Origin: a virus
Reading direction: 5' to 3' (one strand)
DNA length: 64,000 bases
Virus record (IMG/VR): IMGVR_UViG_3300024054_000362
Location: 62,001 to 126,000 of that record
Of the stretch, positions 8,398 through 16,917 are shown piece after piece. Both the position numbers and the translations under genes were made by a program. The notes beneath the pieces are model-generated. The model ran no database searches and had not been told where the DNA came from. It worked only from the letters and a program-made list of their open reading frames with translations. Numbering within the stretch: the stretch's first letter is position 1; each line of letters begins with the position of its first letter.

Positions 8398-8624
8398 TAG
8401 GTATCTCCCGACGGCTTTCGTTTGGTGACGTGTGCGAGTACTTCGCTTGGCATGAAGCGAACACGATTTCCGATTCGGAAATGCGGCAGTTCATGAAGGC
8501 GTCGACGAATCGTCGCCGAACTCACTTTCAAGAAGCTCGCTAGTTCCCGCGGCGTCAGCGGCCGTTCGATCGTCTGAGGGATCACGACGTCCCCCAGCGC
8601 GCGTTGACGTCGACGCTTCGCCAT
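8397..8624 (-). CDS. excisionase-like helix-turn-helix protein
   Basis: 75 residues. Residues about 23-65 match the MerR/excisionase-type HTH_17 pattern: LTPRELASFLKVSSATIRRR, then FRIGNRVRFMPSEVLAHV. These proteins bind DNA as regulators or recombination directionality factors. The 11-bp direct repeats at 8675-8705 lie just upstream and are a natural operator. It is far from the integrase at 60.8 kb, so a transcriptional role is as likely as excision. Confidence 0.8.
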   Translation of the reverse strand: MAKRRRQRALGDVVIPQTIERPLTPRELASFLKVSSATIRRRLHELPHFRIGNRVRFMPSEVLAHVTKRKPSGDT

Positions 8625-8674
8625 CTCTTCAGCACAACGTACGTGGAGTCGCGGACGCGATCAAGTCACCAACG

Positions 8675-8705
8675 TGATCAGGGATGCTCAGTGATGATCA
8701 GGGAT
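8675..8705. repeat. phased direct repeats TGATCAGGGAT
   Basis: Two exact 11-bp copies at 8675-8685 and 8695-8705 are 20 bp apart start to start, about two helical turns. They lie between the divergent genes at 8624 (minus) and 8777 (plus), and may be the binding site of the excisionase-like protein. Confidence 0.6.
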
Positions 8706-8746
8706 CAACAGGCTAACTCAGCGAAATCGCAGTCCTTTATATTGCA

Positions 8747-8761
8747 GTCGCGCGAGCGATC
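8747..8761. promoter_or_regulatory. imperfect palindrome, copy 3
   Basis: GTCGC, GCGA, GCGATC: one half site is degenerate. It ends three bases before the TACGGT box of the leaderless start at 8777. Confidence 0.55.
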
Positions 8762-8776
8762 GACTACGGTATTCGC

Positions 8777-9640
8777 ATGATGGTCCCGTGGACGCGCAGT
8801 GAGCACGTCTCGATGCATTGGCGCCCCGACGCCATTACGTCGACGAGCGTGATCCAGCCGATGTGGATCCGTCAGCTCTCGCCCGTGGACATGGCAACGC
8901 ACACCGTCGATCCGTTCGTTACGTCCGTTCGCGGTCGTGGTCCGGCGGTATCGCCGTATCCATCGTCCGAGGACGTCGCGTACGCCGCGGGCAAGCTCGC
9001 ACAGCTGTTCGCCCGCGGCCAGACCGGTGTCGTATGTGCCGGCACGGAGAAGATTCGCGTCGACGCGAACACGCCGCCGAGCGGCGGTATCGTCGGCATC
9101 ATCATCCAGGCCGCACAGCAGCTCATGCGCGGTGGCCCGGTGAAGATCCAGATCGGCTCGCGCGCCGTCATGGTCTGCAACAGCGGACCCAATGGTGAAC
9201 CGGCCATCACACCGACGAACGGCGCGGCACCGGCCATCACACCAGCGAACGGTGCAGCTTCGCCCGCACAGCCTACCTCGATGACAGTCGGCCCGACGAG
9301 TGGCCTCGGCCAGATGCAGGAAGTGCTACCGAAGGTCCCACCACCCGGGCATGTCCCTCAACAACCGTTCCTCGACTACGCATTCACGTACCGGAAGCTC
9401 AACTACGACGACAACGTTTGGGGTCGTCGGAACTTCCAGGCGTCAATCGCGAGTCGCTTTGCACCAAACGCGATCGCGGCGACGAACGCCGTTGCATCGA
9501 TTCCGGTGCGCGACGCTCAACGCCAGGTCGATCCGGCGCTCGCGTCGCGCGCACCGATGGTGATGCGGCGATGGCCACACCCCGAAGCGGTGTGGCCGCA
9601 CCAGGCGCACATGGTCCACACCCGCCGAGGGGGTCGCTGA
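8777..9640 (+). CDS. hypothetical structural protein
   Basis: 287 residues. The N-terminal half (to about 135) looks compact, with a helix (EDVAYAAGKLAQLF) and strands. A low-complexity Ala/Pro/Asn/Gly spacer holds two copies of the unit AITPxNGAA, and a C-terminal third carries Arg/Pro/His. First gene of the plus-strand cluster that ends with the capsid candidate. ATG 8777 (or 8780) is six bases after TACGGT with no Shine-Dalgarno sequence. No family recognised; virion protein inferred from position. Confidence 0.65.
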   Translation: MMVPWTRSEHVSMHWRPDAITSTSVIQPMWIRQLSPVDMATHTVDPFVTSVRGRGPAVSPYPSSEDVAYAAGKLAQLFARGQTGVVCAGTEKIRVDANTPPSGGIVGIIIQAAQQLMRGGPVKIQIGSRAVMVCNSGPNGEPAITPTNGAAPAITPANGAASPAQPTSMTVGPTSGLGQMQEVLPKVPPPGHVPQQPFLDYAFTYRKLNYDDNVWGRRNFQASIASRFAPNAIAATNAVASIPVRDAQRQVDPALASRAPMVMRRWPHPEAVWPHQAHMVHTRRGGR

Positions 9641-9888
9641 TGCCCAGCGTCTTCACCATCGACGGCGCTCCTGTGGCGCCGCCCAAGAAGTCCAAGTCCA
9701 AGCGAGTGTCCAAAGCGCTCGGTGACGCCCCCGTCGTCGGCTTCTGCAAGACCGTCAAGAACCCGCGAACCGGATGCGAGATGCAGCTCTGCTACGTCGG
9801 CGTCGGTTCACGGACCAAGAACGGCAAGAAGAGTCGAACCGGCTGGGAATTCCAAGAAGGGTCTTCGCGCTGCCCGACGCGGCGCTGA
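9640..9888 (+). CDS. small basic Cys-containing protein
   Basis: 82 residues; ATG 9640 shares a base with the upstream stop (TGATG), so translation is coupled. Lys-rich N-terminus (PPKKSKSKRVSK), then a small Cys-containing beta domain (FCKTVKNPRTGCEMQLCYVG). No membrane segment. Between two candidate virion genes. Function unknown. Confidence 0.7.
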   Translation: MPSVFTIDGAPVAPPKKSKSKRVSKALGDAPVVGFCKTVKNPRTGCEMQLCYVGVGSRTKNGKKSRTGWEFQEGSSRCPTRR

Positions 9889-9918
9889 GCACAACCGACA
9901 AGAGAGGTCGAAAGCATC

Positions 9919-10680
9919 ATGAAGAACAACGGCAATCTGGGTGACACCGACGGCTTCTCCGACGTCGGCGAGGTCGACATGTTCGGCCTCGATGAATTCG
10001 GACAACCTGCGGGCGGCGACTCCATGTGGGGTGCCGTCATCGGTGGTGGTGTCGGAACCGGCGTCGCGATGATCGCGCGCAAGATGACGAATAATCCGAC
10101 GAAGTCCATCCACAAGTTCTCCGAGCTGCTCGGCCTCGCGGCCGGCGGTATCGCAGGCGGCGTGATGATGGCGTTCCCGAGCACGCGTCGCATGGGCTGG
10201 GCTGCAGCCGCGACCGCGCTCGTGACGAACGGCCTACGTCAGCTGGAGAACTCGCTCGACAAGCAGGCGCAGCAGGCGGCGGCGAGCCCGACGGGTACGG
10301 CGCCGACGCCGACGCCGGCCGCGTTCGGTCGCGGCTTCGGCATCCCGACGATCGAGCCAGGCTACGTCGTCCCGGCCAACCTCCCAGCGATGGCGAACAA
10401 CGGCTTCGGTGCTGTGACGATCGATCCGGCCTTCCCGGTTCCGGGCTCGATCCACGGTGGCGGCATGGGCGGTGTCGTGATCGACCCGACCGCGGTGATC
10501 CAGCCGGGGCAGGGCTTCGGTCGCCCGGTCGAGCTGGTCGGTCCGCCGACGCTCGTCGGTGCCGGCGACTACGGTATGAGCGACAACGCGGGCGCGAACC
10601 AGACCAAGATCCTGGGCGGCCCGAGCCTGTCAGCCATGGGCGCGCACTTCGGCGCGACCCTGTTCGGCGGCAACAACTAG
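9919..10680 (+). CDS. membrane-associated Gly-rich structural protein
   Basis: 253 residues. After an acidic N-terminus there are two hydrophobic Gly/Ala segments (about 35-53 and 72-95), then a helix, and a long Gly/Pro-rich C-terminus with repeated units of the kind GFGxxTIxPxxxVP. It sits immediately before the main capsid candidate. A GAGAGG ribosome site precedes ATG 9919. Possible major membrane or scaffold protein of the particle; inference from position and composition. Confidence 0.7.
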   Translation: MKNNGNLGDTDGFSDVGEVDMFGLDEFGQPAGGDSMWGAVIGGGVGTGVAMIARKMTNNPTKSIHKFSELLGLAAGGIAGGVMMAFPSTRRMGWAAAATALVTNGLRQLENSLDKQAQQAAASPTGTAPTPTPAAFGRGFGIPTIEPGYVVPANLPAMANNGFGAVTIDPAFPVPGSIHGGGMGGVVIDPTAVIQPGQGFGRPVELVGPPTLVGAGDYGMSDNAGANQTKILGGPSLSAMGAHFGATLFGGNN

Positions 10681-10830
10681 CGACCAACGCTGTTCAAGCG
10701 ATCCAGTCGCAACAACGACTGGGTCGTTTGGGCGATCGCTGGTCGGCGATCACGACGCCCGAAGCATGTTGCTTCGGGGTCATCAGGCGGCGTTGAGCCG
10801 CTCCTCCCTCGACAACAAGGATACAAGACC
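10681..10830 (+). promoter_or_regulatory. structured leader upstream of capsid candidate
   Basis: Three inverted repeats are packed into 150 bp: CCAGTCG/CGACTGG near 10704-10722, a palindrome relative (GATCGC-N6-GCGATC) at 10734-10751, and a stem of eight pairs (CCCGAAGC/GCTTCGGG, loop ATGTT) at 10758-10778. No T-run follows, so none is a clear terminator. They may regulate or stabilise the capsid mRNA. Confidence 0.5.
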
Positions 10831-11580
10831 ATGGCCGGAGCAGTTGGCGTAGCGCCATCAACCACCACCCTCACGCTGCCCGACGGCAGCACCATCGCCC
10901 TCGCGGACTGGATCGACGACAAGCTGTACGGCTCGGTCCAGTTCCAGAACGGGCTCACCACGCCGCTGGAGGCCTACTCGTCGGGCCGCAGCCAGCCGAT
11001 CCCCGGCGGCCAGCGCGTGCAGACGCGCGTCGACACCAACATCCCGCGCAACGGCGACTCCGGTCTGCCCAAGGACTGGGAGATGCTCGTCTATGGATGG
11101 GGCATCGAGGTCGTGCGCGTGATGCGCGCGCCGGACACCGCACCGGATCGCCCGACGCTGAAGGACGACTTCTCGACGGTGATCCCGGGCGCGGGCGCCC
11201 CGATCGCGCCGTTCGCGCTGTCGGATCCGCCGATGCTCGTGACGCTGTTCCAGATGGATCGTGTGACGTTCTTCCAGTACGAGTACAACGCCAAGTTCTA
11301 CACGCAGGGCGTCCTCCAGGACTACCCGCAGGGACACGGCTACAACGTGTTCTCGACGAACACGGCGTTCGAGCTGGCGCAGAACGGCGTGCCGTCGCCG
11401 CGCGACCGCGTCGCGCTCGTGCTCCCCGTGCACGAGCGCGAGAACCTCGGCTACAAAGGCATCTTTCAGCCCGAGGCACCGGTGCGCATCGCGCAAGCTG
11501 CATCGGATGGTGCTACGGCACTGAACTTCGCGGACGTCAAGCTCTACAAATACGGTCTAATCAAAAGAACCGTGGTGTGA
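10831..11580 (+). CDS. candidate major capsid protein
   Basis: 249 residues, beta-rich with many aromatic residues, no membrane segment and no recognisable enzyme motif. Motifs include TLPDGSTIALADWID near the start and LVLPVHERENLGYKGIFQ near the end. Evidence for a capsid role: a structured leader, a good AAGGA ribosome site, very high G/C third positions suggesting strong expression, and the best terminator of the window directly after it (11609-11640). It could instead be another abundant virion protein. No jelly-roll fold can be proved from sequence alone. Confidence 0.6.
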   Translation: MAGAVGVAPSTTTLTLPDGSTIALADWIDDKLYGSVQFQNGLTTPLEAYSSGRSQPIPGGQRVQTRVDTNIPRNGDSGLPKDWEMLVYGWGIEVVRVMRAPDTAPDRPTLKDDFSTVIPGAGAPIAPFALSDPPMLVTLFQMDRVTFFQYEYNAKFYTQGVLQDYPQGHGYNVFSTNTAFELAQNGVPSPRDRVALVLPVHERENLGYKGIFQPEAPVRIAQAASDGATALNFADVKLYKYGLIKRTVV

Positions 11581-11608
11581 GCAACTACGCGTTATTTAAC
11601 GCGTAATA

Positions 11609-11640
11609 CGGCTACCAAGGGAAACCTTGGTAGCCGTTTT
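11609..11640 (+). terminator. strong intrinsic terminator
   Basis: A perfect 12-bp stem (CGGCTACCAAGG and its complement) with a GAAA tetraloop is followed by TTTT and more T-rich sequence. It ends transcription after the capsid candidate. Confidence 0.9.
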
Positions 11641-11738
11641 GGTTATGTAGTCAAATTTTCACGTCGATCAGTCGCGTACATGAAGAAGTTAGCGTGAAAG
11701 ATTGACAGCTAACGTGAAAACGTGACAAAACTTTCTCG

Positions 11739-13364
11739 ATGACAAGTTTGTCCACGCGTTTTTGGGCACTTACCGAGCAAGTTGATGGATGTTGTGTGTG
11801 GCGTGGCGGACAGTCAAACGGCCATGCGCGGTTTCATCTTCTCGCCGACGAGCGTGCTGTCTTCGAAGGTCGACGCGACATCTCTGCGCAACTTGTCGCA
11901 TGGTATCTGACCCACAACACCACCGAGCGCTTCGTCGATCGCACGTGTGGCAACACGCTCTGCGTCGAGCCAACACATCTTGAAGTGCGAACGATCGCCT
12001 CACGCTTCTGGCGAAACGTCGATCGTAGTGACGCGAACGGTTGTTGGCCGTGGAGAGGCGGCAAACACACCTTCGGATACGGCTCGACGAGTCACGGCTC
12101 GGCACATCGTATGGCCTACGAGCTTACTTACGGCGCAATCCCCGAAGGTGCCGTCGTGCGGCATACCTGCCATCAGCCGACGTGCTGTCGTCCCGATCAT
12201 CTCAAACTCGGTACGCAACGCGACAACGTCCACGACGCCATAGAAGCCGGACGAATGAACTACGCACGCGGTGAACGGATCCCACTCGCGAAATTCACCG
12301 ATGCACAAGCGGCAGCCATTTGTGAAGTCTTCACGGCGATGCGTAAAAACGCTGCTGAACCCAAACGTGAATCCATAGACAAGCTCGCACGCGCGTTGAA
12401 CGTCAATGCACGTACGGTCTGGCGGGTCGTCACCAACCGTGCATATCAAGATGTCGCCGTCGACGGTTCAACCGCGGGTGTTCTTCAGGCACTGCGTAGG
12501 CAAGGCTTCCCATGGCAAACAGTTCTCGACGTCGAAGAAGATCCTATCGCGCGTGTGCGCAATGCCAAGCTTGTCGTCGAGCACGACATCGTTACCAGCG
12601 TTGGAAGCGGCGGTCAGGCAACCTGTCTTCAGGCGCATCCACACCGATTCGCGGCGCGGCACCGCGGGCAACTATCTCTGATTGAAGCGTTCAACGATGA
12701 TGCCACGCTGACGCGCGCCATTCAGTACCAACAACGTCGCGGCGATCCCACTACACCAGCTAGCGTCGTACGCGCGCTTCAAGCGTTGGTGCGTTCACCG
12801 CGCAACTTCCCGCCTGCACTCGCGCGTTGGATCGTCGATGAATATGCACCAGAACATGGAACTGTTCTCGATCCGTGTTCTGGTTACGGTGGTCGCTTGC
12901 TTGGTGCAATAGCAAGCACGAAGAACGTGTGTTACATCGGACGTGACATCAACCCCGACTCCGTCCGCGGCAACCAACAGCTAGCGCAACAGTTGAAGGT
13001 CGACGAACGCGTCACGCAAACGCTCGCGTCCGTCCTCGACGACGATTGGCCCTCGGCGGATTTGATTTTCACGAGCCCGCCGTACTTCAACATCGAGGAC
13101 TACAGCAACGAGCCTGGTACGGAAACGTACGAGAGCTGGCGCGACGGCTTTTTGACGACGCTGATTGCACGCGCGCTCGCGGCTGCACCGCGACTTGTGC
13201 TCAACGTGGCTGCCGTAGGCGAACATGATCTTCCAACTGACGCTGTGCGGATTGCTGAGGTGCTAGGCGGTCGCATTGAGCGGATGTTGACATGGCCGCT
13301 ACGAAGTTTCGGTCGTGGTCCGCGCCGCGAGGAGAAGATCCTTGTCTTTCGATGTACCTTGTGA
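11739..13364 (+). CDS. HNH-HNH-HTH-DNA methyltransferase fusion
   Basis: 541 residues. Two successive HNH/His-Me-finger modules occupy about 1-90 (GCCVWRGG, then CGNTLCVEPTHLEV) and 90-185 (GCWPWRGG, then HTCHQPTCCRPDHLKLGTQRD, split by reading). Next is an HTH (IDKLARALNVNARTVWRV) at about 210-235. The C-terminal half is an amino-methyltransferase: motif I DPCSGYGGRLLGA and motif IV TSPPYFN, typical of N4-cytosine or N6-adenine enzymes. Nuclease and methylase in one chain suggest either a self-protecting restriction-modification enzyme or a homing nuclease fused to a phage methylase. ATG 11739; short GTGAAA repeats lie upstream. Confidence 0.85.
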   Translation: MTSLSTRFWALTEQVDGCCVWRGGQSNGHARFHLLADERAVFEGRRDISAQLVAWYLTHNTTERFVDRTCGNTLCVEPTHLEVRTIASRFWRNVDRSDANGCWPWRGGKHTFGYGSTSHGSAHRMAYELTYGAIPEGAVVRHTCHQPTCCRPDHLKLGTQRDNVHDAIEAGRMNYARGERIPLAKFTDAQAAAICEVFTAMRKNAAEPKRESIDKLARALNVNARTVWRVVTNRAYQDVAVDGSTAGVLQALRRQGFPWQTVLDVEEDPIARVRNAKLVVEHDIVTSVGSGGQATCLQAHPHRFAARHRGQLSLIEAFNDDATLTRAIQYQQRRGDPTTPASVVRALQALVRSPRNFPPALARWIVDEYAPEHGTVLDPCSGYGGRLLGAIASTKNVCYIGRDINPDSVRGNQQLAQQLKVDERVTQTLASVLDDDWPSADLIFTSPPYFNIEDYSNEPGTETYESWRDGFLTTLIARALAAAPRLVLNVAAVGEHDLPTDAVRIAEVLGGRIERMLTWPLRSFGRGPRREEKILVFRCTL

Positions 13365-13366
13365 CC

Positions 13367-13783
13367 ATGTCCTGGCGCCAAACCATCGACGCTTTGAAGC
13401 GCGACGCCTTCACGAACACGATCGAAGATCCGACACCGACGCCCGAAGCGCGCGCCGTCATCGAAGACGCTCTCCGCGCGCCCACAGCCGACGCCCAGAT
13501 GGCCCAAATCCGAACCGCAGCCCGTCAAGGTCTCGACGTCGGATTTGGTGTAGGCGCGACGTGCTCCGCACACGGCTGGAAGATCTCACTGAGCCGGATG
13601 CGACGCCCTAGCGGCTACATCTGGCATCTCGTTGCGTCACGGCGCACGTTCGTGAACGTCGCGCAGGATCTAAAAAAGCTCGGCCAGATCGTCGCACACC
13701 TTGGCGGACCGCGCGATGCGCTCGTGATCCCCGAAGATCCGACGCAGGTACATCATTGGCGTTGGCCGGAGATCGCCAGCTGA
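13367..13783 (+). CDS. hypothetical protein
   Basis: 138 residues from ATG 13367 (ATG 13352 and GTG 13361 are alternatives). Helical N-terminus, then a mixed domain with WKISLSRMRRPSGYIWHLVA and a helix. It begins directly after or slightly overlapping the methyltransferase fusion and may be co-transcribed. No family recognised. Confidence 0.65.
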   Translation: MSWRQTIDALKRDAFTNTIEDPTPTPEARAVIEDALRAPTADAQMAQIRTAARQGLDVGFGVGATCSAHGWKISLSRMRRPSGYIWHLVASRRTFVNVAQDLKKLGQIVAHLGGPRDALVIPEDPTQVHHWRWPEIAS

Positions 13784-13811
13784 CACCGCGCACCTGTGTT
13801 ACGTTGAGCCT

Positions 13812-14021
13812 ATGACCACCCAGCGCCCAACTTCCACCAAGGCGCTCAACGCCTTCCTCGTCGCTCGCGGCCTGACGTTGACCGTCGCACTCTCACAGGT
13901 CGGCGGCGATGTCGCCCTCCTCAACGAGGAGACTATCAGCGACGACATGATCGGCAAGATCGCACGTCGCTACGGCCTGACGTTCGAGCAACTGCGTGAC
14001 GGCGCCGCAGCGCACGCGTAA
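13812..14021 (+). CDS. small hypothetical protein
   Basis: 69 residues. Short helices (TKALNAFLVARGL, DDMIGKIARRYGLTFEQLRD); the second resembles a small DNA-binding helix pair but is not decisive. ATG 13812 is six bases after TACGTT with no Shine-Dalgarno sequence, so a leaderless start is likely. Confidence 0.65.
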   Translation: MTTQRPTSTKALNAFLVARGLTLTVALSQVGGDVALLNEETISDDMIGKIARRYGLTFEQLRDGAAAHA

Positions 14022-14043
14022 GCGTAGCGTCCATATACACAGA

Positions 14044-14382
14044 TCACTCACAGATCACCGTGATCTTCTTCTTGGTACGGATGATCTTCGCCAGCATTTC
14101 GAAAAACGCTGCGATGTCTTCACCGTCCGCACTCGAAAATTCACAAATCACGCGCGCTGCCAGAAGCTGTCTCGGCAGAGGCTTGGTAGGTACGCGACTC
14201 TCCGGTGGCTCGATGTCGTCAACGATCGTCTTCTCGACCTCGTCTATCGCCGACCGCGCCGCATGGCGCTGACCAACATCATGGCCACACGGTGTAACTA
14301 ACGTCGTTCCAATCGGGCACGTGTTGCATGCGTCGCCGCGACAGAACGGACACGTCGGACCTGGGCACGTGAGCGGCGAGAT
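14044..14382 (-). CDS. Cys-rich zinc-ribbon-like protein with non-canonical start
   Basis: An open frame of 112 codons between a TAA (14392-14394 region) and TGA 14044. The N-terminal third has CPGPTCPFC, CNTC and PCGHD, a likely zinc-ribbon or RING-like cluster. The C-terminal half is a normal-looking helical domain (LLAARVICEFSSADGEDIAA, then FFEMLAKIIRTKKKITVIC). No ATG, GTG or TTG lies before the cysteine cluster. The TAACCT box is followed by six bases and then ATC (14382), exactly the spacing of the leaderless starts elsewhere in the window. Start at ATC is inferred from that. Confidence 0.55.
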   Translation of the reverse strand: MSPLTCPGPTCPFCRGDACNTCPIGTTLVTPCGHDVGQRHAARSAIDEVEKTIVDDIEPPESRVPTKPLPRQLLAARVICEFSSADGEDIAAFFEMLAKIIRTKKKITVICE

Positions 14383-14405
14383 GTCTCTAGGTTACCCGAG
14401 TTGTC

Positions 14406-14421
14406 GATCGCTGGAGCGATC
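14406..14421. promoter_or_regulatory. 16-bp palindrome, copy 4
   Basis: GATCGC, TGGA, GCGATC, eleven bases upstream of the TAACCT box of the minus-strand Cys-rich gene, and also upstream of the VWA gene at 14608. Confidence 0.7.
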
Positions 14422-14607
14422 CAGTCGCGCACGGCATCTTGCTCTCGACTTGGCGGTCGTGTTACGGCTGACACCGCGATCGATGAGTTAGGGGTTGGTC
14501 TGCACCGTACGTAACGCCTCGATTTGATTTGGGAAAATCTCCGTTGTCAGACAGCTCCTGTAGCGTTGATCGCGTTCAACCGACCGTTTCAGAAGGAGCA
14601 CGAGAGC

Positions 14608-16917
14608 ATGGGGAAGAAGATCGACGCCGTTTCGTTCGAGATCGACAAGGGCCTCTACCTGATCGAGCAGACGATCAGTCCGGGACAATCAACCAAGGCT
14701 GCCGAAACGCCGACCAATCACATCGCCGTCATCGACTGCTCGGGCAGCATGACCAGCGATCTGCCGCGCATCCGCGAACAGCTCAAGAAGAAGCTGCCGA
14801 AACTGCTCAAGGACGGCGACACGCTCTCGATGATCTGGTTCTCGGGCAAGGGCGAGACTGGCGCTCTGTTCGAGGCCGAACCTGTCGCGACGCTCGCCGA
14901 TCTCAACGACGTCAACAAGGCCGTCGACCGCTGGCTGCGCCCGATTGGCCTGACCGGCTTCAAGGAGCCGCTCGTCGAGGTCGAGAAGCTCGTCGGCCGC
15001 GTCGCCAAGAAGAACAAGAACCCGTTCTCGCTCTTCTTCATGAGCGACGGCTGCGACAACCAGTGGCCGCGCGCCGACATCCTGAAGGTCGTCGAGAAGA
15101 CGGCCGGCGTTCTGGCTTCGTCAACGTTCGTCGAGTACGGCTACTACGCCGACCGACCGCTGCTCGCCGCGATGGCCGAGAAGGCCGGCGGAACGCACAT
15201 TCACGCCGATGCCTTCGACAAGTACGAGGTCACGTTCGAGGCTTCGATGCAGAAGCGGCCGATGGCGGGCAAGCGCGTCGAGGTCGCTGTCGGCGGCGAC
15301 CCGATCGGCGGCTTCGCGTGGACGATCACGTGCGACGACGATCTCGTCACCTATGACGCGTCGACCGGCAAAACGTCCGTCCCCGAATTCACCGAAGCTA
15401 TCTACTACTTGTCGCCGACCGCCGTCGGCAACACAGGACTCCTGGCAGACCGCGCCGAGAGGGAGGCATCCGGCAAGGCGCGTTGCGCGATCAGCCCCGC
15501 GCACGCGGCGATGTCACTCTTCGCCGTTCGCATGAAGCCGGACATCGTCTACCCGATCCTGAAGGCACTCGGCGACGTCGCATTCATCGATCAATTCAGC
15601 GTGTGCTTCGGCAAGCAGAAGTACTCCGAATTCATGGACGCCGCGAAACTCGCCGCCGTCGACGAGACCAAGCGCTACACGAAGGGCCGCGACCCCAAGA
15701 AAGTCCCAACCGACGATGCGTTCACGGTGCTCGATCTACTCCGCGTGCTTTCTGAAGACGATAACACGCGGTTGCTCCTCGATCACCCCGACTTCAAGTA
15801 CTCGCGGATCAGCCGCGGACGCGTCGACGCCGACGAAAACCTGACCGCCGACGAACAGCTCGCCGTCGAGGTCATCCGTCAACAGATGGCCGGCGAGAAG
15901 TCCGCCAAGCGTCTCAAGGAGCTACAGTCTGAACTGGACGGCGTTCTCGCAGCCAAGCGCGACGCACTCAAGTTCGTGGCCGACGAAGCGCCGGACGGCT
16001 ATGCGATCTCAGGCCTCGTGTTCAACGAGAACAGCCCGAACATCAGCGTGCGCGTCAGGAAGACCGGCAAGGTCGATCTGTCGTCGCGTCCGGATCACGC
16101 CAAGTACAAGATCCCGACGAGCTTCCAGACGCACATCTGGCGCAACTACGCGATCGTGAGCCACGGCCTCGTGAACGTCGACAAGCTACCGGTTCGAATG
16201 TCGAAGACGGTGTGGGACACGCTTCACAAGGCGGGTGTTGCGATGTCCGATGACGGACACGGAACCGTCGTCATCGATGTGAAGCCGCTGCCGATCATCA
16301 ACCGCAAGATGGTCAAGGCGGTCTCCGCGAAAGACATCATCGAGCTGGAATATGAGCTGACGCGGGCTCGCGCCGCGCAGAAGGTCTACAAGGCCTACCA
16401 GGGCGAGCTGTTCCCGGACGCGAAGACCAAGAGCTTTGCCGATCTCTACGGTGAAGACGGCGCGACGTGGCTCAAGGACAACGGCTTCACGTACAACGGC
16501 TTCGCGCCGAAGATGGTCCAGGCCGAGAGCAAGGACTTCATCGTCGGCAAGGAGCTGGAGGTGAAGCTCAAGGGCTACTCGACGCTGCCGTCGCTCAAGG
16601 ACGCCAAGGCGAAGATGGGCGGCAAGATGAACGGCCCGACTGCGCTCATGGCGAAGGTGATCAACGAGGTCGACGACTTCCTCAAGAAGAACCCGAAGAA
16701 CCTCCACGAGAAGTGGCTCACGGGACAGACGCAGGCGCAGATCGCGAAGACCCGTGGCCTCATCTACCAGACGGCGCAGATCAAGTTCGGGATCATCGTG
16801 GGCCAGGTCTGGTTCAATGAATGGTCGAGCCTCGACGAAAACACCATGACGGTGAAGATCGACGGGCAGGAGATCGTCGGCGTCTGCGAGATGCGCGAGA
16901 TTGAGATCAGGATCTAG
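14608..16917 (+). CDS. VWA (MIDAS) domain protein
   Basis: 769 residues. The MIDAS motif DCSGS is at 43-47 (metal-binding DxSxS), followed by a von Willebrand A-like fold to about 230. A beta domain, a long helical region (about 340-480) and a C-terminal alpha/beta region rich in lysine follow. VWA proteins of this kind often partner with MoxR AAA ATPases; one is encoded at 43593 together with a second VWA protein at 44711. Start ATG 14608 is set by AGAAGGAGC upstream; longer upstream reading is not supported. Overlaps the convergent gene by 4 nt. Confidence 0.85.
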   Translation: MGKKIDAVSFEIDKGLYLIEQTISPGQSTKAAETPTNHIAVIDCSGSMTSDLPRIREQLKKKLPKLLKDGDTLSMIWFSGKGETGALFEAEPVATLADLNDVNKAVDRWLRPIGLTGFKEPLVEVEKLVGRVAKKNKNPFSLFFMSDGCDNQWPRADILKVVEKTAGVLASSTFVEYGYYADRPLLAAMAEKAGGTHIHADAFDKYEVTFEASMQKRPMAGKRVEVAVGGDPIGGFAWTITCDDDLVTYDASTGKTSVPEFTEAIYYLSPTAVGNTGLLADRAEREASGKARCAISPAHAAMSLFAVRMKPDIVYPILKALGDVAFIDQFSVCFGKQKYSEFMDAAKLAAVDETKRYTKGRDPKKVPTDDAFTVLDLLRVLSEDDNTRLLLDHPDFKYSRISRGRVDADENLTADEQLAVEVIRQQMAGEKSAKRLKELQSELDGVLAAKRDALKFVADEAPDGYAISGLVFNENSPNISVRVRKTGKVDLSSRPDHAKYKIPTSFQTHIWRNYAIVSHGLVNVDKLPVRMSKTVWDTLHKAGVAMSDDGHGTVVIDVKPLPIINRKMVKAVSAKDIIELEYELTRARAAQKVYKAYQGELFPDAKTKSFADLYGEDGATWLKDNGFTYNGFAPKMVQAESKDFIVGKELEVKLKGYSTLPSLKDAKAKMGGKMNGPTALMAKVINEVDDFLKKNPKNLHEKWLTGQTQAQIAKTRGLIYQTAQIKFGIIVGQVWFNEWSSLDENTMTVKIDGQEIVGVCEMREIEIRI

